From an uncultured Neomegalonema sp. (GTDB lineage: Bacteria; Pseudomonadota; Alphaproteobacteria; Rhodobacterales; Rhodobacteraceae), in contig CALDZQ010000059.1 in NCBI GenBank assembly GCA_937944035.1, forward strand, positions 1 through 16,239: DNA of 16,239 nucleotides. Direction: 5' to 3'. Under the pieces are notes generated by a model. That model was not told the DNA's origin and made no database searches. It worked only from the letters and a program-made list of their open reading frames with translations. The position numbers and the translations under genes were made by a program. Positions 6,108-13,693 of the stretch are shown piece by piece. The number at the start of each line of letters is the position of its first letter. The first letter of the stretch is position 1.

Positions 6108-8192
6108 TCAAGCCGAACTCAAAAACCGAACCTCCGCATCCCGCCCCATCAGATACAGCAAAACCCGCAGCGCCCCGCCGCGTTCGCTGACCAGCCCGCC
6201 GTCCCGCGCCAGTATCAGCCGCGCGTCATCGCGGGCGACTTCGAGCAGGTCGCCATGCACTTCCAGATTGGCGATCTTCATCTTCGGCAGCCCCGCCTGT
6301 TTCACCCCCAGCAGGTCCCCCGCCCCGCGCTGGCGCAAGTCCTCCTCGGCGATGCGGAACCCGTCCTCCGTCTCGCGCAGCACGCCCAGCCTGTCCCGCG
6401 CGGCCTCGCCCAGCGGCCCCTGATACAGCAGGACGCAGCTCGATTTTTCGCCCCCGCGCCCGACCCGTCCGCGCAGCTGGTGCAGCTGTGCCAGTCCGAA
6501 CCGCTCGGCATGTTCGATCACCATGATCGTGGCTTCGGGCACATCGACTCCGACCTCCACCACCGTCGTCGCGACCAGCACTTGCGCCGCGCCCGTGCGG
6601 AACGCCTCCATCGCCGCGTCTTTCTCGTCCGCCTTCAGCCGCCCGTGCGCCATCACCACCGCGTCCTCGCCGAACGAATGGCGCAGCACCCGCGCGCGGT
6701 CCTCTGCGGCGGCCACATCCAGCGCGTCGCTTTCCTCGACCAGCGGGCAAATCCAATAGGCCCGCGCGCCCCCCGCAATCGCGCGTTTCAGGCTTTCGAC
6801 CACATCGTCATAGCGCGACAGCGACACCATCCGCGTCTCAATCGGCTTGCGGCCCGGCGGCTTCTCGTCCAGCACCGACACGTCCATATCGCCATAACTG
6901 GCCAGCGCCAGCGTGCGCGGGATCGGCGTGGCGCTCATCACCAGAATATCCGCGCCCTGCCCCTTTTCGGCCAGCTCGTTCCGCTGCTCAACGCCGAAAC
7001 GGTGCTGCTCGTCCACCACAGCCATGCGCAAATCCGCAAAAGTGACGCTCGACTGGAACAAGGCATGGGTCCCGACGACAATGTCGATCTCCCCCGATTC
7101 CAACCCCGCCAGCGTCTCCCGCTTTACCGCCGCCTTGTCCTTCCCCGTCAGCAGCGCCAGCCGCACCCCGGCGGCCTCGCATAACGGCGTCAGCCCCTTG
7201 AGGTGCTGCCGCGCCAGTATCTCCGTCGGGGCCATCAGCGCGGCTTGCCCGCCCGCCTCCACCGCGATCAACATCGCCATGAACGCCACCAGAGTCTTGC
7301 CCGCACCCACATCCCCTTGCAGCAGGCGCAGCATCCGCTCAGGGTTGCCCATATCCGCCGCAATCGCCGCAATAGCGCGGTTTTGCGCCCCCGTCAGCGT
7401 GAACGGCAACTGCCCCAGCACCCGCTCGCGCAGATGCCCGCTGCCCTTGGTGACGCGCCCCTTGGCCCGCCGCCGCTTGGCCCGGATCAACGCCAGCGCC
7501 AGCTGATGCGACAACAGCTCGTCATAGGCCAGCCGCCGCCGCACCGGATGGTTCGGCTCCAGATCAAGCCCCGTCTGCGGATCATGCATCGCCCGCACAG
7601 CTTCGGCCCAGCCCGGCCATTCCTGCTTGGCCAGCCACGCCGGATCTTGCCATTCGGGCAGATCGGGAACCGCCGCCACCGCCGCCGCAACCGCCTTGGC
7701 AATCGCTTTCTGGCCCAGCCCGGCGGTCATCGGATAGATCGGCTCGAACCCGTCGGGGGGCGCGTCTTTGGCGGGATCGAGGATCACATCGGGATGCGGC
7801 ATCTGCGCAATGCCGTCATAATGCTCGATCTTCCCGCACACATAGCGCTCGGCCCCCACGGGCAGCATTTTCGTCAGGTATTCCGGGGCGGGCCGGAAGA
7901 ACACCAACACAAAGTCCAGCACCCCGTCACTCACCACCACCCGATAGGGTGCGTTGCGGCGGCCGGGCGAGGAATGCGAGAGAACCGTGACCTTCACACA
8001 CAGCGTCACCCCCTCCGCCACCCCCTGCACAGTCTCGCGCAGGGTCCGGTCGACAAGACCGGAGGGCGGCAAAAACACCGCATCCACCACCCGCCGGACG
8101 CCCAGCTTCTCGTATAGAGGCACAGTTTTAGGCCCAACCCCCGGCAGGGTCTTGGCTTCAGCGAACAAAGGGAACAATATCTCAGGGCGCAT
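6108..8192 (-). CDS. recG: ATP-dependent DNA helicase RecG
   Basis: A 694-residue superfamily 2 helicase/translocase that regresses stalled replication forks and branch-migrates Holliday junctions. The N-terminal wedge/OB domain covers about residues 1-240. The helicase core follows: GDVGAGKT Walker A (293-300), APTEILARQH (321-330), GTHALFQ (374-380), VVDEQHRFGVEQR with the DEQH box (392-404), MSATPIPRTLALASYGDMD, and the C-terminal lobe with TTVVEVGVDVPEA and HQLRGRVGRG. The TRG-like tail is LGVKQAGLPKMKIANL. Length is normal. The start is ATG at 8192; Shine-Dalgarno is weak. It appears monocistronic: a probable terminator follows and no gene lies close upstream on the same strand. Confidence 0.98.
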   Translation of the reverse strand: MRPEILFPLFAEAKTLPGVGPKTVPLYEKLGVRRVVDAVFLPPSGLVDRTLRETVQGVAEGVTLCVKVTVLSHSSPGRRNAPYRVVVSDGVLDFVLVFFRPAPEYLTKMLPVGAERYVCGKIEHYDGIAQMPHPDVILDPAKDAPPDGFEPIYPMTAGLGQKAIAKAVAAAVAAVPDLPEWQDPAWLAKQEWPGWAEAVRAMHDPQTGLDLEPNHPVRRRLAYDELLSHQLALALIRAKRRRAKGRVTKGSGHLRERVLGQLPFTLTGAQNRAIAAIAADMGNPERMLRLLQGDVGAGKTLVAFMAMLIAVEAGGQAALMAPTEILARQHLKGLTPLCEAAGVRLALLTGKDKAAVKRETLAGLESGEIDIVVGTHALFQSSVTFADLRMAVVDEQHRFGVEQRNELAEKGQGADILVMSATPIPRTLALASYGDMDVSVLDEKPPGRKPIETRMVSLSRYDDVVESLKRAIAGGARAYWICPLVEESDALDVAAAEDRARVLRHSFGEDAVVMAHGRLKADEKDAAMEAFRTGAAQVLVATTVVEVGVDVPEATIMVIEHAERFGLAQLHQLRGRVGRGGEKSSCVLLYQGPLGEAARDRLGVLRETEDGFRIAEEDLRQRGAGDLLGVKQAGLPKMKIANLEVHGDLLEVARDDARLILARDGGLVSERGGALRVLLYLMGRDAEVRFLSSA

Positions 8193-8319
8193 GGTCGTGC
8201 AGCATATCCGTCATCGGGCTGCGAGTGCAGCGAAAATGCGTGGGGAGGAGGGGAAATGTTATGGTGGATGTTGTGTCTACAAATTGTCAGAGCATTGTAG
8301 GTGTTATTTTAGATATTTA

Positions 8320-8366
8320 TGTCGAAACTGCCAATTCGCAGTTAACTTGAATTGATAGGTTCGACA
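8320..8366. repeat. imperfect inverted repeat between recG and the zinc peptidase gene
   Basis: TGTCGAA (8320-8326) pairs with TTCGACA (8360-8366). CT/AG and CAATTC/GAATTG continue the stem inward around two mismatched steps, with an 11-base loop centred on GTTAAC. An alternative small hairpin ACTGC/GCAGT overlaps it. The rest of the 8193-8540 gap shows no gene I would defend; base composition is AT-rich at 8260-8360 and C-rich at 8450-8500. The repeat could be an operator, a terminator-like fold, or remnant DNA. Confidence 0.4.
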
Positions 8367-8540
8367 TGACAGAGCGCGATAAACCGAGGTACGTAAAAAT
8401 GCGTTGAATGACGACACGGGCGACTGAAAATCCGCAACAGCGCCAAACACCGTCCCCGTCCCCCCCGACTCCAACACCTTGAAATCCCGCCCCACATCAA
8501 CCACTTACACTCCATCTGATCCCTAACGCGAGGCTTCGCC

Positions 8541-9260
8541 ATGTATTTTGATATGACCTATATGCTTCTGGTTGTGCTTCCGGGCATGGTCTTGTCCGGT
8601 GGGGCGTCTATGTTGGTGAAGAACACCTTCAAGAAATACGAGACCGTCGGCACACAAAGCAACCTGACCGGGGCCGAGGCGGCAAAGCTTATGTTGGAGC
8701 GCTCAGGCGTCACAAATTGCCGGATCGAGCCGATTGCGGGCCGCATGAGCGATCATTACGACCCCCGCGACCGCACTCTGCGCCTGTCAGAGCCGGTGTA
8801 TAACGCCCGCTCGATCTCGGCGATTGGGGTTGCGTGTCACGAGGCGGGTCATGCCCTGCAACACGCGCAGGGCTACAAATGGCTGCAAATGCGCTCGGCG
8901 ATGGTTCCGGTGACGAATATCGCCAGCAAGATGTCGATGCCAATCCTTATGGTCGGCATGATGCTGCTGTCACTGGCTCCGATTGTCGGTCAGTGGATCG
9001 TTCTGGTCGGCGTGGCGCTGTTCGCTGCGGCGGTCGTGTTCTCGGTCATCACCCTCCCCGTCGAGTGGGATGCCAGCGCGCGGGCAAAGACCGCGATGGT
9101 TCATGCCGGGATCGTCAATCAGCAGGAGGCGCGCGGCGCGGGCAAAGTCCTGAACGCGGCGTTCCTGACCTATCTCGCTTCCGCCATCGCCTCGATCATG
9201 ACGCTGATCTACTACCTGCACCGCTCCGGTCTGCTGCGTCAGCTTCTGAGCCGCCGGTAA
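8541..9260 (+). CDS. YugP-like membrane zinc metallopeptidase
   Basis: A 239-residue integral membrane protein of the zinc peptidase family typified by B. subtilis YugP (PF04298 type). Seen: an N-terminal membrane helix (about 6-24), the VGTQSNLTGAEAAKLMLERSG segment, a DHYDPRDRTLRLSEPVY block (71-87), the metalloprotease motif HEAGH at 100-104 in ACHEAGHALQHAQGY, two further hydrophobic helices (about 126-172), LPVEWDAS (172-179) which carries a candidate third ligand E175, and a last helix (about 207-226). Substrates are unknown. The start is clear: ATG at 8541 with GAGG seven bases upstream. It stands alone on the plus strand, and its stop abuts the stop of the convergent gene with no gap. 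Confidence 0.93.
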   Translation: MYFDMTYMLLVVLPGMVLSGGASMLVKNTFKKYETVGTQSNLTGAEAAKLMLERSGVTNCRIEPIAGRMSDHYDPRDRTLRLSEPVYNARSISAIGVACHEAGHALQHAQGYKWLQMRSAMVPVTNIASKMSMPILMVGMMLLSLAPIVGQWIVLVGVALFAAAVVFSVITLPVEWDASARAKTAMVHAGIVNQQEARGAGKVLNAAFLTYLASAIASIMTLIYYLHRSGLLRQLLSRR

Positions 9261-9902
9261 TCAGCACTCTGGGTTGAGATCAATCTCCAGCGGCCGCACG
9301 CGCAGGGTTTTGCCCGTTGTCGAGGTAATCCTGCGCGCTTCGCCGATGGCGTAAGTGTAGCACCGCGTCACATCAGCGGGCAGCGCCATCGCCACCAGCC
9401 GCTCCATCCGGCGGCCCATTTCCGGCCCCGAAATCGTCTGCTCGGCCCCCACAAACTCCGCCGACAGCCGCTCAAACGCGTTATTCGACGCGGCGGGCGA
9501 GTCCAGCACATGCGATGGAACCAGCATCGTCATCACCGACGCAACCGGCCTGCCATCGTTCAAAGGCCGCTCAACCACCCGCGTCGCACCGGGCAGCGCT
9601 TCGGGGAACAGCGCATTCACTTGCATCACAAATTCGGGCAACACCAGCGGCGCGTCAGCCTGTGTCGCAGGCGACCAGATCATATCGCGCGCCGCATACG
9701 CCCCACCGACCAGCGCCAGCGCGACAACCGCGCACAGCGCCATAGCGGGGGCGGCGGATCTGTTCCGTCTTTTCCACCGCGTCTCACGCGACATCGCCGC
9801 CTGTGCGCGAGGGTCAGAAATCACACGGGCACGGCGCAGCCCTTTGGATTTGCCGAGGATCAACTCAGGGATCGATCCCGGAAGTCGTTGAGCCAGTCCC
9901 AT
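9261..9902 (-). CDS. uncharacterised single-pass membrane protein downstream of ligA
   Basis: A 213-residue protein I do not recognise. It has a basic N-terminal part (residues 1-50, with KGLRRAR and TRWKRRNR), one hydrophobic helix (about 53-70, PAMALCAVVALALVGGAYAA) and then a domain of about 140 residues that, by the positive-inside rule, should face the periplasm. The domain ends in LNPEC and contains only two cysteines (in TRCYTYA and the last residue). No catalytic motif is visible. The start is ATG at 9902; AGGG is present but 11 bases away, so an internal start is possible (an ATG sits at residue 37, MSRETRW). It lies 32 bases after ligA on the same strand and is probably co-transcribed with it. 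Confidence 0.72.
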   Translation of the reverse strand: MGLAQRLPGSIPELILGKSKGLRRARVISDPRAQAAMSRETRWKRRNRSAAPAMALCAVVALALVGGAYAARDMIWSPATQADAPLVLPEFVMQVNALFPEALPGATRVVERPLNDGRPVASVMTMLVPSHVLDSPAASNNAFERLSAEFVGAEQTISGPEMGRRMERLVAMALPADVTRCYTYAIGEARRITSTTGKTLRVRPLEIDLNPEC

Positions 9903-9934
9903 ACCGTGTCATCCCTCATTCGCGGGCATCGGCA

Positions 9935-12046
9935 CTATGCCTCTGCCATCTTCAACCATTCCTCCTCGGTCAATACTTTTACACCGAGTGCGTCCGCCTT
10001 TTTAAGCTTCGAGCCTGCGGCGGCTCCGGCGACCACAAAGTCTGTTTTCGCTGATACAGACCCAGCAACTTTCGCGCCAAGCGCTTCCGCACGCGCCTTC
10101 GCCTCCGCTCTGCTTGTGCGCTCCAGCGTCCCCGTGAACACAACCGTCTTGCCGGAGAACACCCCGTCCGTCGTCGGCGCTTCGGCATCTTCAACCGTCA
10201 CCGCCGCCCGTATCCGCGCCAATCCCGCCAGCGTATGCGCCTCGCCGAAAAACGCGGCCAGCGTATCGACCAGCACTTGGCCGACCCCGTCGATCCCGAT
10301 CAGATGCTCACGAACCGCTTCGTCCCCGGCCGCCAGCGCGACCATCGCCTCCTCGAAAGCGTCCCATTTCAGGTAACTGCCTGCCAGCATCTTCGCCGTC
10401 GTCCGCCCCACATGCCGGATGCCCAGCGCGTAGAGGAACCGCTCGAACGAGAGGGTGCGCCGTGCATCAATCGCCTCGAACAGCTTTTGCGCGGATTTCT
10501 CGCCCCACCCCTCCCGGTTCTTCAGCGCTTGCAGACCGCCGCCATACTTCGACTCCAGCGCATAGATGTCGGCGATCTCTTTGACCCAGCCATCGTGCCA
10601 AAACGCTTCGACCTGCTTTGCGCCCAACCCGTCAATATCGGCGGCATCGCGCGAGACGTAGTGTTTCAGCCCCTCCGTCGCCTGCGCAGGACAGATCAGC
10701 CCGCCAACACAGCGCCGCCGCGCCTCGCCCTCCTCCCGCACCGCATGAGAGCCGCATTGCGGGCACGCCGACGGAAACTCATAAACCGCCGCATCATCAG
10801 GCCGCTTCGCCAGATCAACCGCCACCACCTGCGGGATCACATCCCCCGCGCGCCGCACTTGCACCGTATCCCCGACACGCAGATCAACCCCGTCGCGGAT
10901 CAGCCGGCCATCGCCGCCAATTCCGGCAATATAATCCTCGTTGTGCAGCGTGGCGTTCGAGACAACGACCCCCCCGACGGTCACGGGGCGCAGTTTTGCA
11001 ACAGGCGTCAGCGAGCCGGTGCGCCCGACCTGTATCTCGATCCCCTCCAGCACCGTCGTCGCGATTTCGGCGGGAAACTTATGCGCAACCGCCCAGCGCG
11101 GCGCGCGCGAGACAAAGCCCAGCCGCTCCTGATAATCCAGCCGATCCACCTTGTAGACCACGCCGTCAATGTCATAGCCCAGATCAGCCCGCTGCGCCTC
11201 CAGCCCCTGATGATACGCCACCAGCGCAGCCGGACCCTCGCATCGCGCCATCTCTTTATTGATCGTCAGCCCCCACGCCCCGATTTGCGCGATCACATCA
11301 TACTGCGTTTCCGCCGGAAGCGTCCCGACATCGCCCCAGCCATAGGCGAAAAACCGCAAAGGCCGCGATGCGGTGATCCCGGAATCGAGCTGCCGCAGCG
11401 ACCCGGCGGCGGCATTGCGCGGATTGGCAAACACCTTGCTCCCCGCCTCCGCCGCCCGCGCGTTCAGTGCCGCAAAATCGGCGTGAGACATATACACCTC
11501 GCCCCGCACCTCGAACACGTCGGGAATCCCCTCGCCGCTCAACCGCTCGGGAATATCGGCAATGGTGCGCGCGTTGGCGGTGACATTCTCGCCCACCTGC
11601 CCGTCCCCGCGCGTGGCCGCCTCCACCAGCTTGCCACCCTCATAGCGCAGCGAAAGGGCCAGCCCGTCAATCTTCGGTTCAGCGGTATAGACCAGCGCAT
11701 CTTCGGGTTTCAGGCTCAGGAACCGCCGGATACGCTCGTCAAAATCGCCCACATCCTCCGCATTAAACGCATTGCCCAGCGACAGCATCGGACGGCGGTG
11801 GGTGATTTTGGCAAACGCTTCCGAGACCGCAGACCCGACCGAGTTCGACGGGCTGTCCTCACGGATCAGATGCGGAAACTTCGCCTCAATCGCCGAATTT
11901 TCCTTCCGCAGCGCATCATACGCACCATCGCTGATCTCCGGCGCGTCATTGCCGTGATACAGCGCATCATGCCGCGCAATCTCCGCCGCCAGCATTGCAA
12001 GCCGTTCAGCGGCGGTTTCATCGGTCAGGGTGTCAATATCTTGCAC
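9935..12046 (-). CDS. ligA: NAD-dependent DNA ligase LigA
   Basis: A 703-residue ligase that seals nicks during replication and repair using NAD+. Domains in order: Ia domain with HDALYHGNDAPEISD (26-40), the adenylation domain with the nucleophile lysine in EPKIDG (K125), EVRGEVYM and FANPRNAAAGSLRQLD, DIDGVVYKVD, the OB fold with VGRTGSLTPVAKLRPV, the four-cysteine zinc finger (CPQCGS ... RRCVGGLICPAQ), helix-hairpin-helix repeats, and a C-terminal BRCT domain (about 626-703). Length is typical. The start is GTG at 12046 with GAGG nine bases upstream and an in-frame stop shortly before it; the next ATG (11995) would cut into the conserved Ia region. It is followed by the membrane protein gene at 9902-9261. 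Confidence 0.98.
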   Translation of the reverse strand: MQDIDTLTDETAAERLAMLAAEIARHDALYHGNDAPEISDGAYDALRKENSAIEAKFPHLIREDSPSNSVGSAVSEAFAKITHRRPMLSLGNAFNAEDVGDFDERIRRFLSLKPEDALVYTAEPKIDGLALSLRYEGGKLVEAATRGDGQVGENVTANARTIADIPERLSGEGIPDVFEVRGEVYMSHADFAALNARAAEAGSKVFANPRNAAAGSLRQLDSGITASRPLRFFAYGWGDVGTLPAETQYDVIAQIGAWGLTINKEMARCEGPAALVAYHQGLEAQRADLGYDIDGVVYKVDRLDYQERLGFVSRAPRWAVAHKFPAEIATTVLEGIEIQVGRTGSLTPVAKLRPVTVGGVVVSNATLHNEDYIAGIGGDGRLIRDGVDLRVGDTVQVRRAGDVIPQVVAVDLAKRPDDAAVYEFPSACPQCGSHAVREEGEARRRCVGGLICPAQATEGLKHYVSRDAADIDGLGAKQVEAFWHDGWVKEIADIYALESKYGGGLQALKNREGWGEKSAQKLFEAIDARRTLSFERFLYALGIRHVGRTTAKMLAGSYLKWDAFEEAMVALAAGDEAVREHLIGIDGVGQVLVDTLAAFFGEAHTLAGLARIRAAVTVEDAEAPTTDGVFSGKTVVFTGTLERTSRAEAKARAEALGAKVAGSVSAKTDFVVAGAAAGSKLKKADALGVKVLTEEEWLKMAEA

Positions 12047-12098
12047 GGGATACGGCCTCGGTCAGATGACGATGCTGCCAGTGATATACGCTCCCCCG

Positions 12099-12284
12099 TC
12101 ACAGGGGCAATGCCGTCGTATCCTTGATATTCTCCATCACAAAGCTGGCCGAGACATCCGCGATAGCCACTTTCGCGATCAGCCGTTGATAGAATTTGTC
12201 ATACGCGGGCACGCTGGCCACCTGAACACGCAGCACATAATCCAGCTCCCCGAAGCAACGCGCAGCGTGCTCACGCCTGCACAC
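12099..12284 (-). pseudogene. Lrp/AsnC-family regulator remnant (C-terminal ligand-binding domain only)
   Basis: The 61-residue open frame reads ELDYVLRVQVASVPAYDKFY, then a variable stretch, then SASFVMENIKDTTALPL and a stop. This is the C-terminal half of the RAM/AsnC ligand-binding domain, whose usual ending is TSFVLxxIKxTTALPL. The N-terminal helix-turn-helix and the first half of the RAM domain are missing. Only about 105 bases separate it from folB, too few to hold them, and I found no matching fragment in the other frames. The frame stays open upstream but the sequence there does not resemble Lrp. Most likely a decayed gene; expression as a short peptide is possible but unlikely to be functional. 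Confidence 0.7.
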
Positions 12285-12389
12285 CCGCTTTGCCGGGCGC
12301 GAAATAATATCAGATGGTGCATCATTGAAACCTGCCCTGTAAGAATTGACAGCACAGCATCATCAGATCAATCACGGCCAGGGAAGCGC

Positions 12390-12755
12390 ATGACCACAAC
12401 AACCGTCCGTATAGACCGCCTCTCGCTGCCGCTGATGATCGGAATCCTTGATTTCGAGCGCCTCGCCCCGCAAACCGTCGAGATCAGCATCGAAATGACC
12501 GTGCGGATTGGCCCCAAACCGACAGAACAGGCGCAAGACTACGTCTCCTACGCCCCCATCGTCGAACACCTGATCGCCCTGTCAGAATCGCGGCGGCATA
12601 TCGATCTGGTCGAGCAACTCGCAGACGAGATTTTCGACTTCCTCTTCACCGACCCCCGCATCGCAAATGCCACGGTCACGGTCATGAAACCGGAAATATT
12701 CGCTCAGGCCGCAGGCGTCGGCGTCGTTATCAGCCGCGACAACCCCGCCGCGTGA
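12390..12755 (+). CDS. folB: dihydroneopterin aldolase (FolB family)
   Basis: A 121-residue protein of the FolB/FolX tunnelling fold, which converts 7,8-dihydroneopterin to 6-hydroxymethyl-7,8-dihydropterin in folate synthesis. Seen: LMIGILDFERLAPQTVEISI (15-34) with the conserved Glu E23, SYAPIVEHL with Tyr Y54, IDLVEQLADEI with Glu E75, and the catalytic lysine K100 in VTVMKPEI. These positions align with those known for S. aureus FolB. The ATG at 12390 with AGGGA six bases upstream gives the normal length; a longer open frame reaching back to 12030 crosses the Lrp remnant and is not used. The stop overlaps the start of the glycosyltransferase gene. FolX-type epimerase activity cannot be excluded, and no other folate gene is in view. 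Confidence 0.88.
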   Translation: MTTTTVRIDRLSLPLMIGILDFERLAPQTVEISIEMTVRIGPKPTEQAQDYVSYAPIVEHLIALSESRRHIDLVEQLADEIFDFLFTDPRIANATVTVMKPEIFAQAAGVGVVISRDNPAA

Positions 12756-13543
12756 CCCCCGAAGTCTCGATCATCATGCCCGCCTTCCGCGCGCATGACA
12801 CCATCACCCACGCCGCCGCCTCCGCGCTCACAGATCAGGGCGTCGCGGTCGAGCTGGTGATCTGTTCGGATGACGGAACCGACTACCGCGCCCTTCTCCG
12901 CAATGCGGGCCTGCCGGTGGAAAACGTAATCCACTGCCACACTAACAGCACGCAATCCGGCCCCTCCACCGCCCGCAACACAGCGCTCAAAGCCGTAAAA
13001 GCGCCCGTGATCGCCGCTCTCGACGCCGATGACACCTACACCCCGCACCGCCTGCACCGCATCCTCAACGCCATGATGCGCGAGGGTGTCGGCGCCGGGA
13101 CAGGCCCGACCATCGAGCAAACCCGCGACGGCGCCCGCCAACGCACCGCCACAACCTGCGGCCCACGATTGCCGATTGAAACAATTTGCGGATTGAGGAT
13201 GCCTTTCAGTCCGGTGTTCCAGCACACCCTCGCCCCCGAAGGCTGGCCCCCGGTCAGTTTCGCCGAGGATATGGTCCTCAACGCCCATCTATGCGGCGAA
13301 GCGGGCGGCTACGCCTTCGCGGACGGGGCCGTGTATAATTATTACATCACGGATAATTCGCTGGTTCAGGGCGCAGGCTCCACAAGCCGCGCGATCAAAG
13401 GCTACCACGAAATCCTCACGTGGCTCCCTGAGAGCCACGTAAATAAAACAGCGCACAAAGCAATCAAACACGCCATCCGCAGCGATCTACACGAAGTACA
13501 ATCAAAAAAAGAAGAAAAATTGAGAGATATATTCCGTCAATGA
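12752..13543 (+). CDS. family 2 glycosyltransferase
   Basis: A 263-residue GT-A fold protein. Seen: VSIIMPAFRAHDTI (5-18), VELVICSDDGTD (33-44) with the nucleotide-binding acidic pair, GPSTARNTALKAV (70-82), and the metal-binding AALDADDTYTPHRL (88-101) with its DxD-type DADD. There is no membrane segment, so it is cytoplasmic or membrane-associated. The donor and acceptor cannot be inferred. The GTG at 12752 overlaps the folB stop as GTGA and has no Shine-Dalgarno of its own, so translation likely depends on folB. The C-terminus is lysine-rich (KKEEKLRDIFRQ). No other polysaccharide gene is nearby. No hairpin terminator follows; an AT-rich gap leads to the tadG-like gene. Confidence 0.88.
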   Translation: MTPEVSIIMPAFRAHDTITHAAASALTDQGVAVELVICSDDGTDYRALLRNAGLPVENVIHCHTNSTQSGPSTARNTALKAVKAPVIAALDADDTYTPHRLHRILNAMMREGVGAGTGPTIEQTRDGARQRTATTCGPRLPIETICGLRMPFSPVFQHTLAPEGWPPVSFAEDMVLNAHLCGEAGGYAFADGAVYNYYITDNSLVQGAGSTSRAIKGYHEILTWLPESHVNKTAHKAIKHAIRSDLHEVQSKKEEKLRDIFRQ

Positions 13544-13631
13544 AATCTTTTTTAACCGACATTGCTTATAGTTTTATCATTACACAGCGTATTTTTACTA
13601 ACAGAACAATCAAATCAACTCAAATGTTTTA

Positions 13632-13656
13632 CGTGAACACTTGGTAAAAATTCACG
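13632..13656. promoter_or_regulatory. inverted repeat upstream of the TadG-like gene
   Basis: CGTGAA (13632-13637) and TTCACG (13651-13656) form a perfect 6-bp inverted repeat with a 13-base spacer, in the AT-rich gap 13544-13693 and about 40 bases before the ATG at 13694. It may be an operator or a leader hairpin. I found no convincing -35/-10 pair in this gap. Confidence 0.3.
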
Positions 13657-13693
13657 CGGAACCCTGACTGTTTTGATAACACGAGGTATCGAA

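Noticed and set aside
6255..8117. Long plus-strand open frames opposite recG (for example 6255-7184 and 7203-8117).
   Set aside because: Composition is Arg/Gln/His/Pro-rich with no recognisable motif; these mirror recG.
8304..8504. Minus-strand 66-residue open frame starting MVDVGRDFKVLESGG, with GGAG five bases before a GTG start.
   Set aside because: The second half is encoded by the AT-rich inverted repeat at 8320-8366 and is not protein-like, and I recognise no family. It may be a gene fragment, but I would not annotate it.
10235..12127. A 630-residue open frame on the plus strand opposite ligA.
   Set aside because: It is a shadow of the high-G+C ligA codons: rich in Arg, His and Pro, no domain, and LigA on the other strand is certain.
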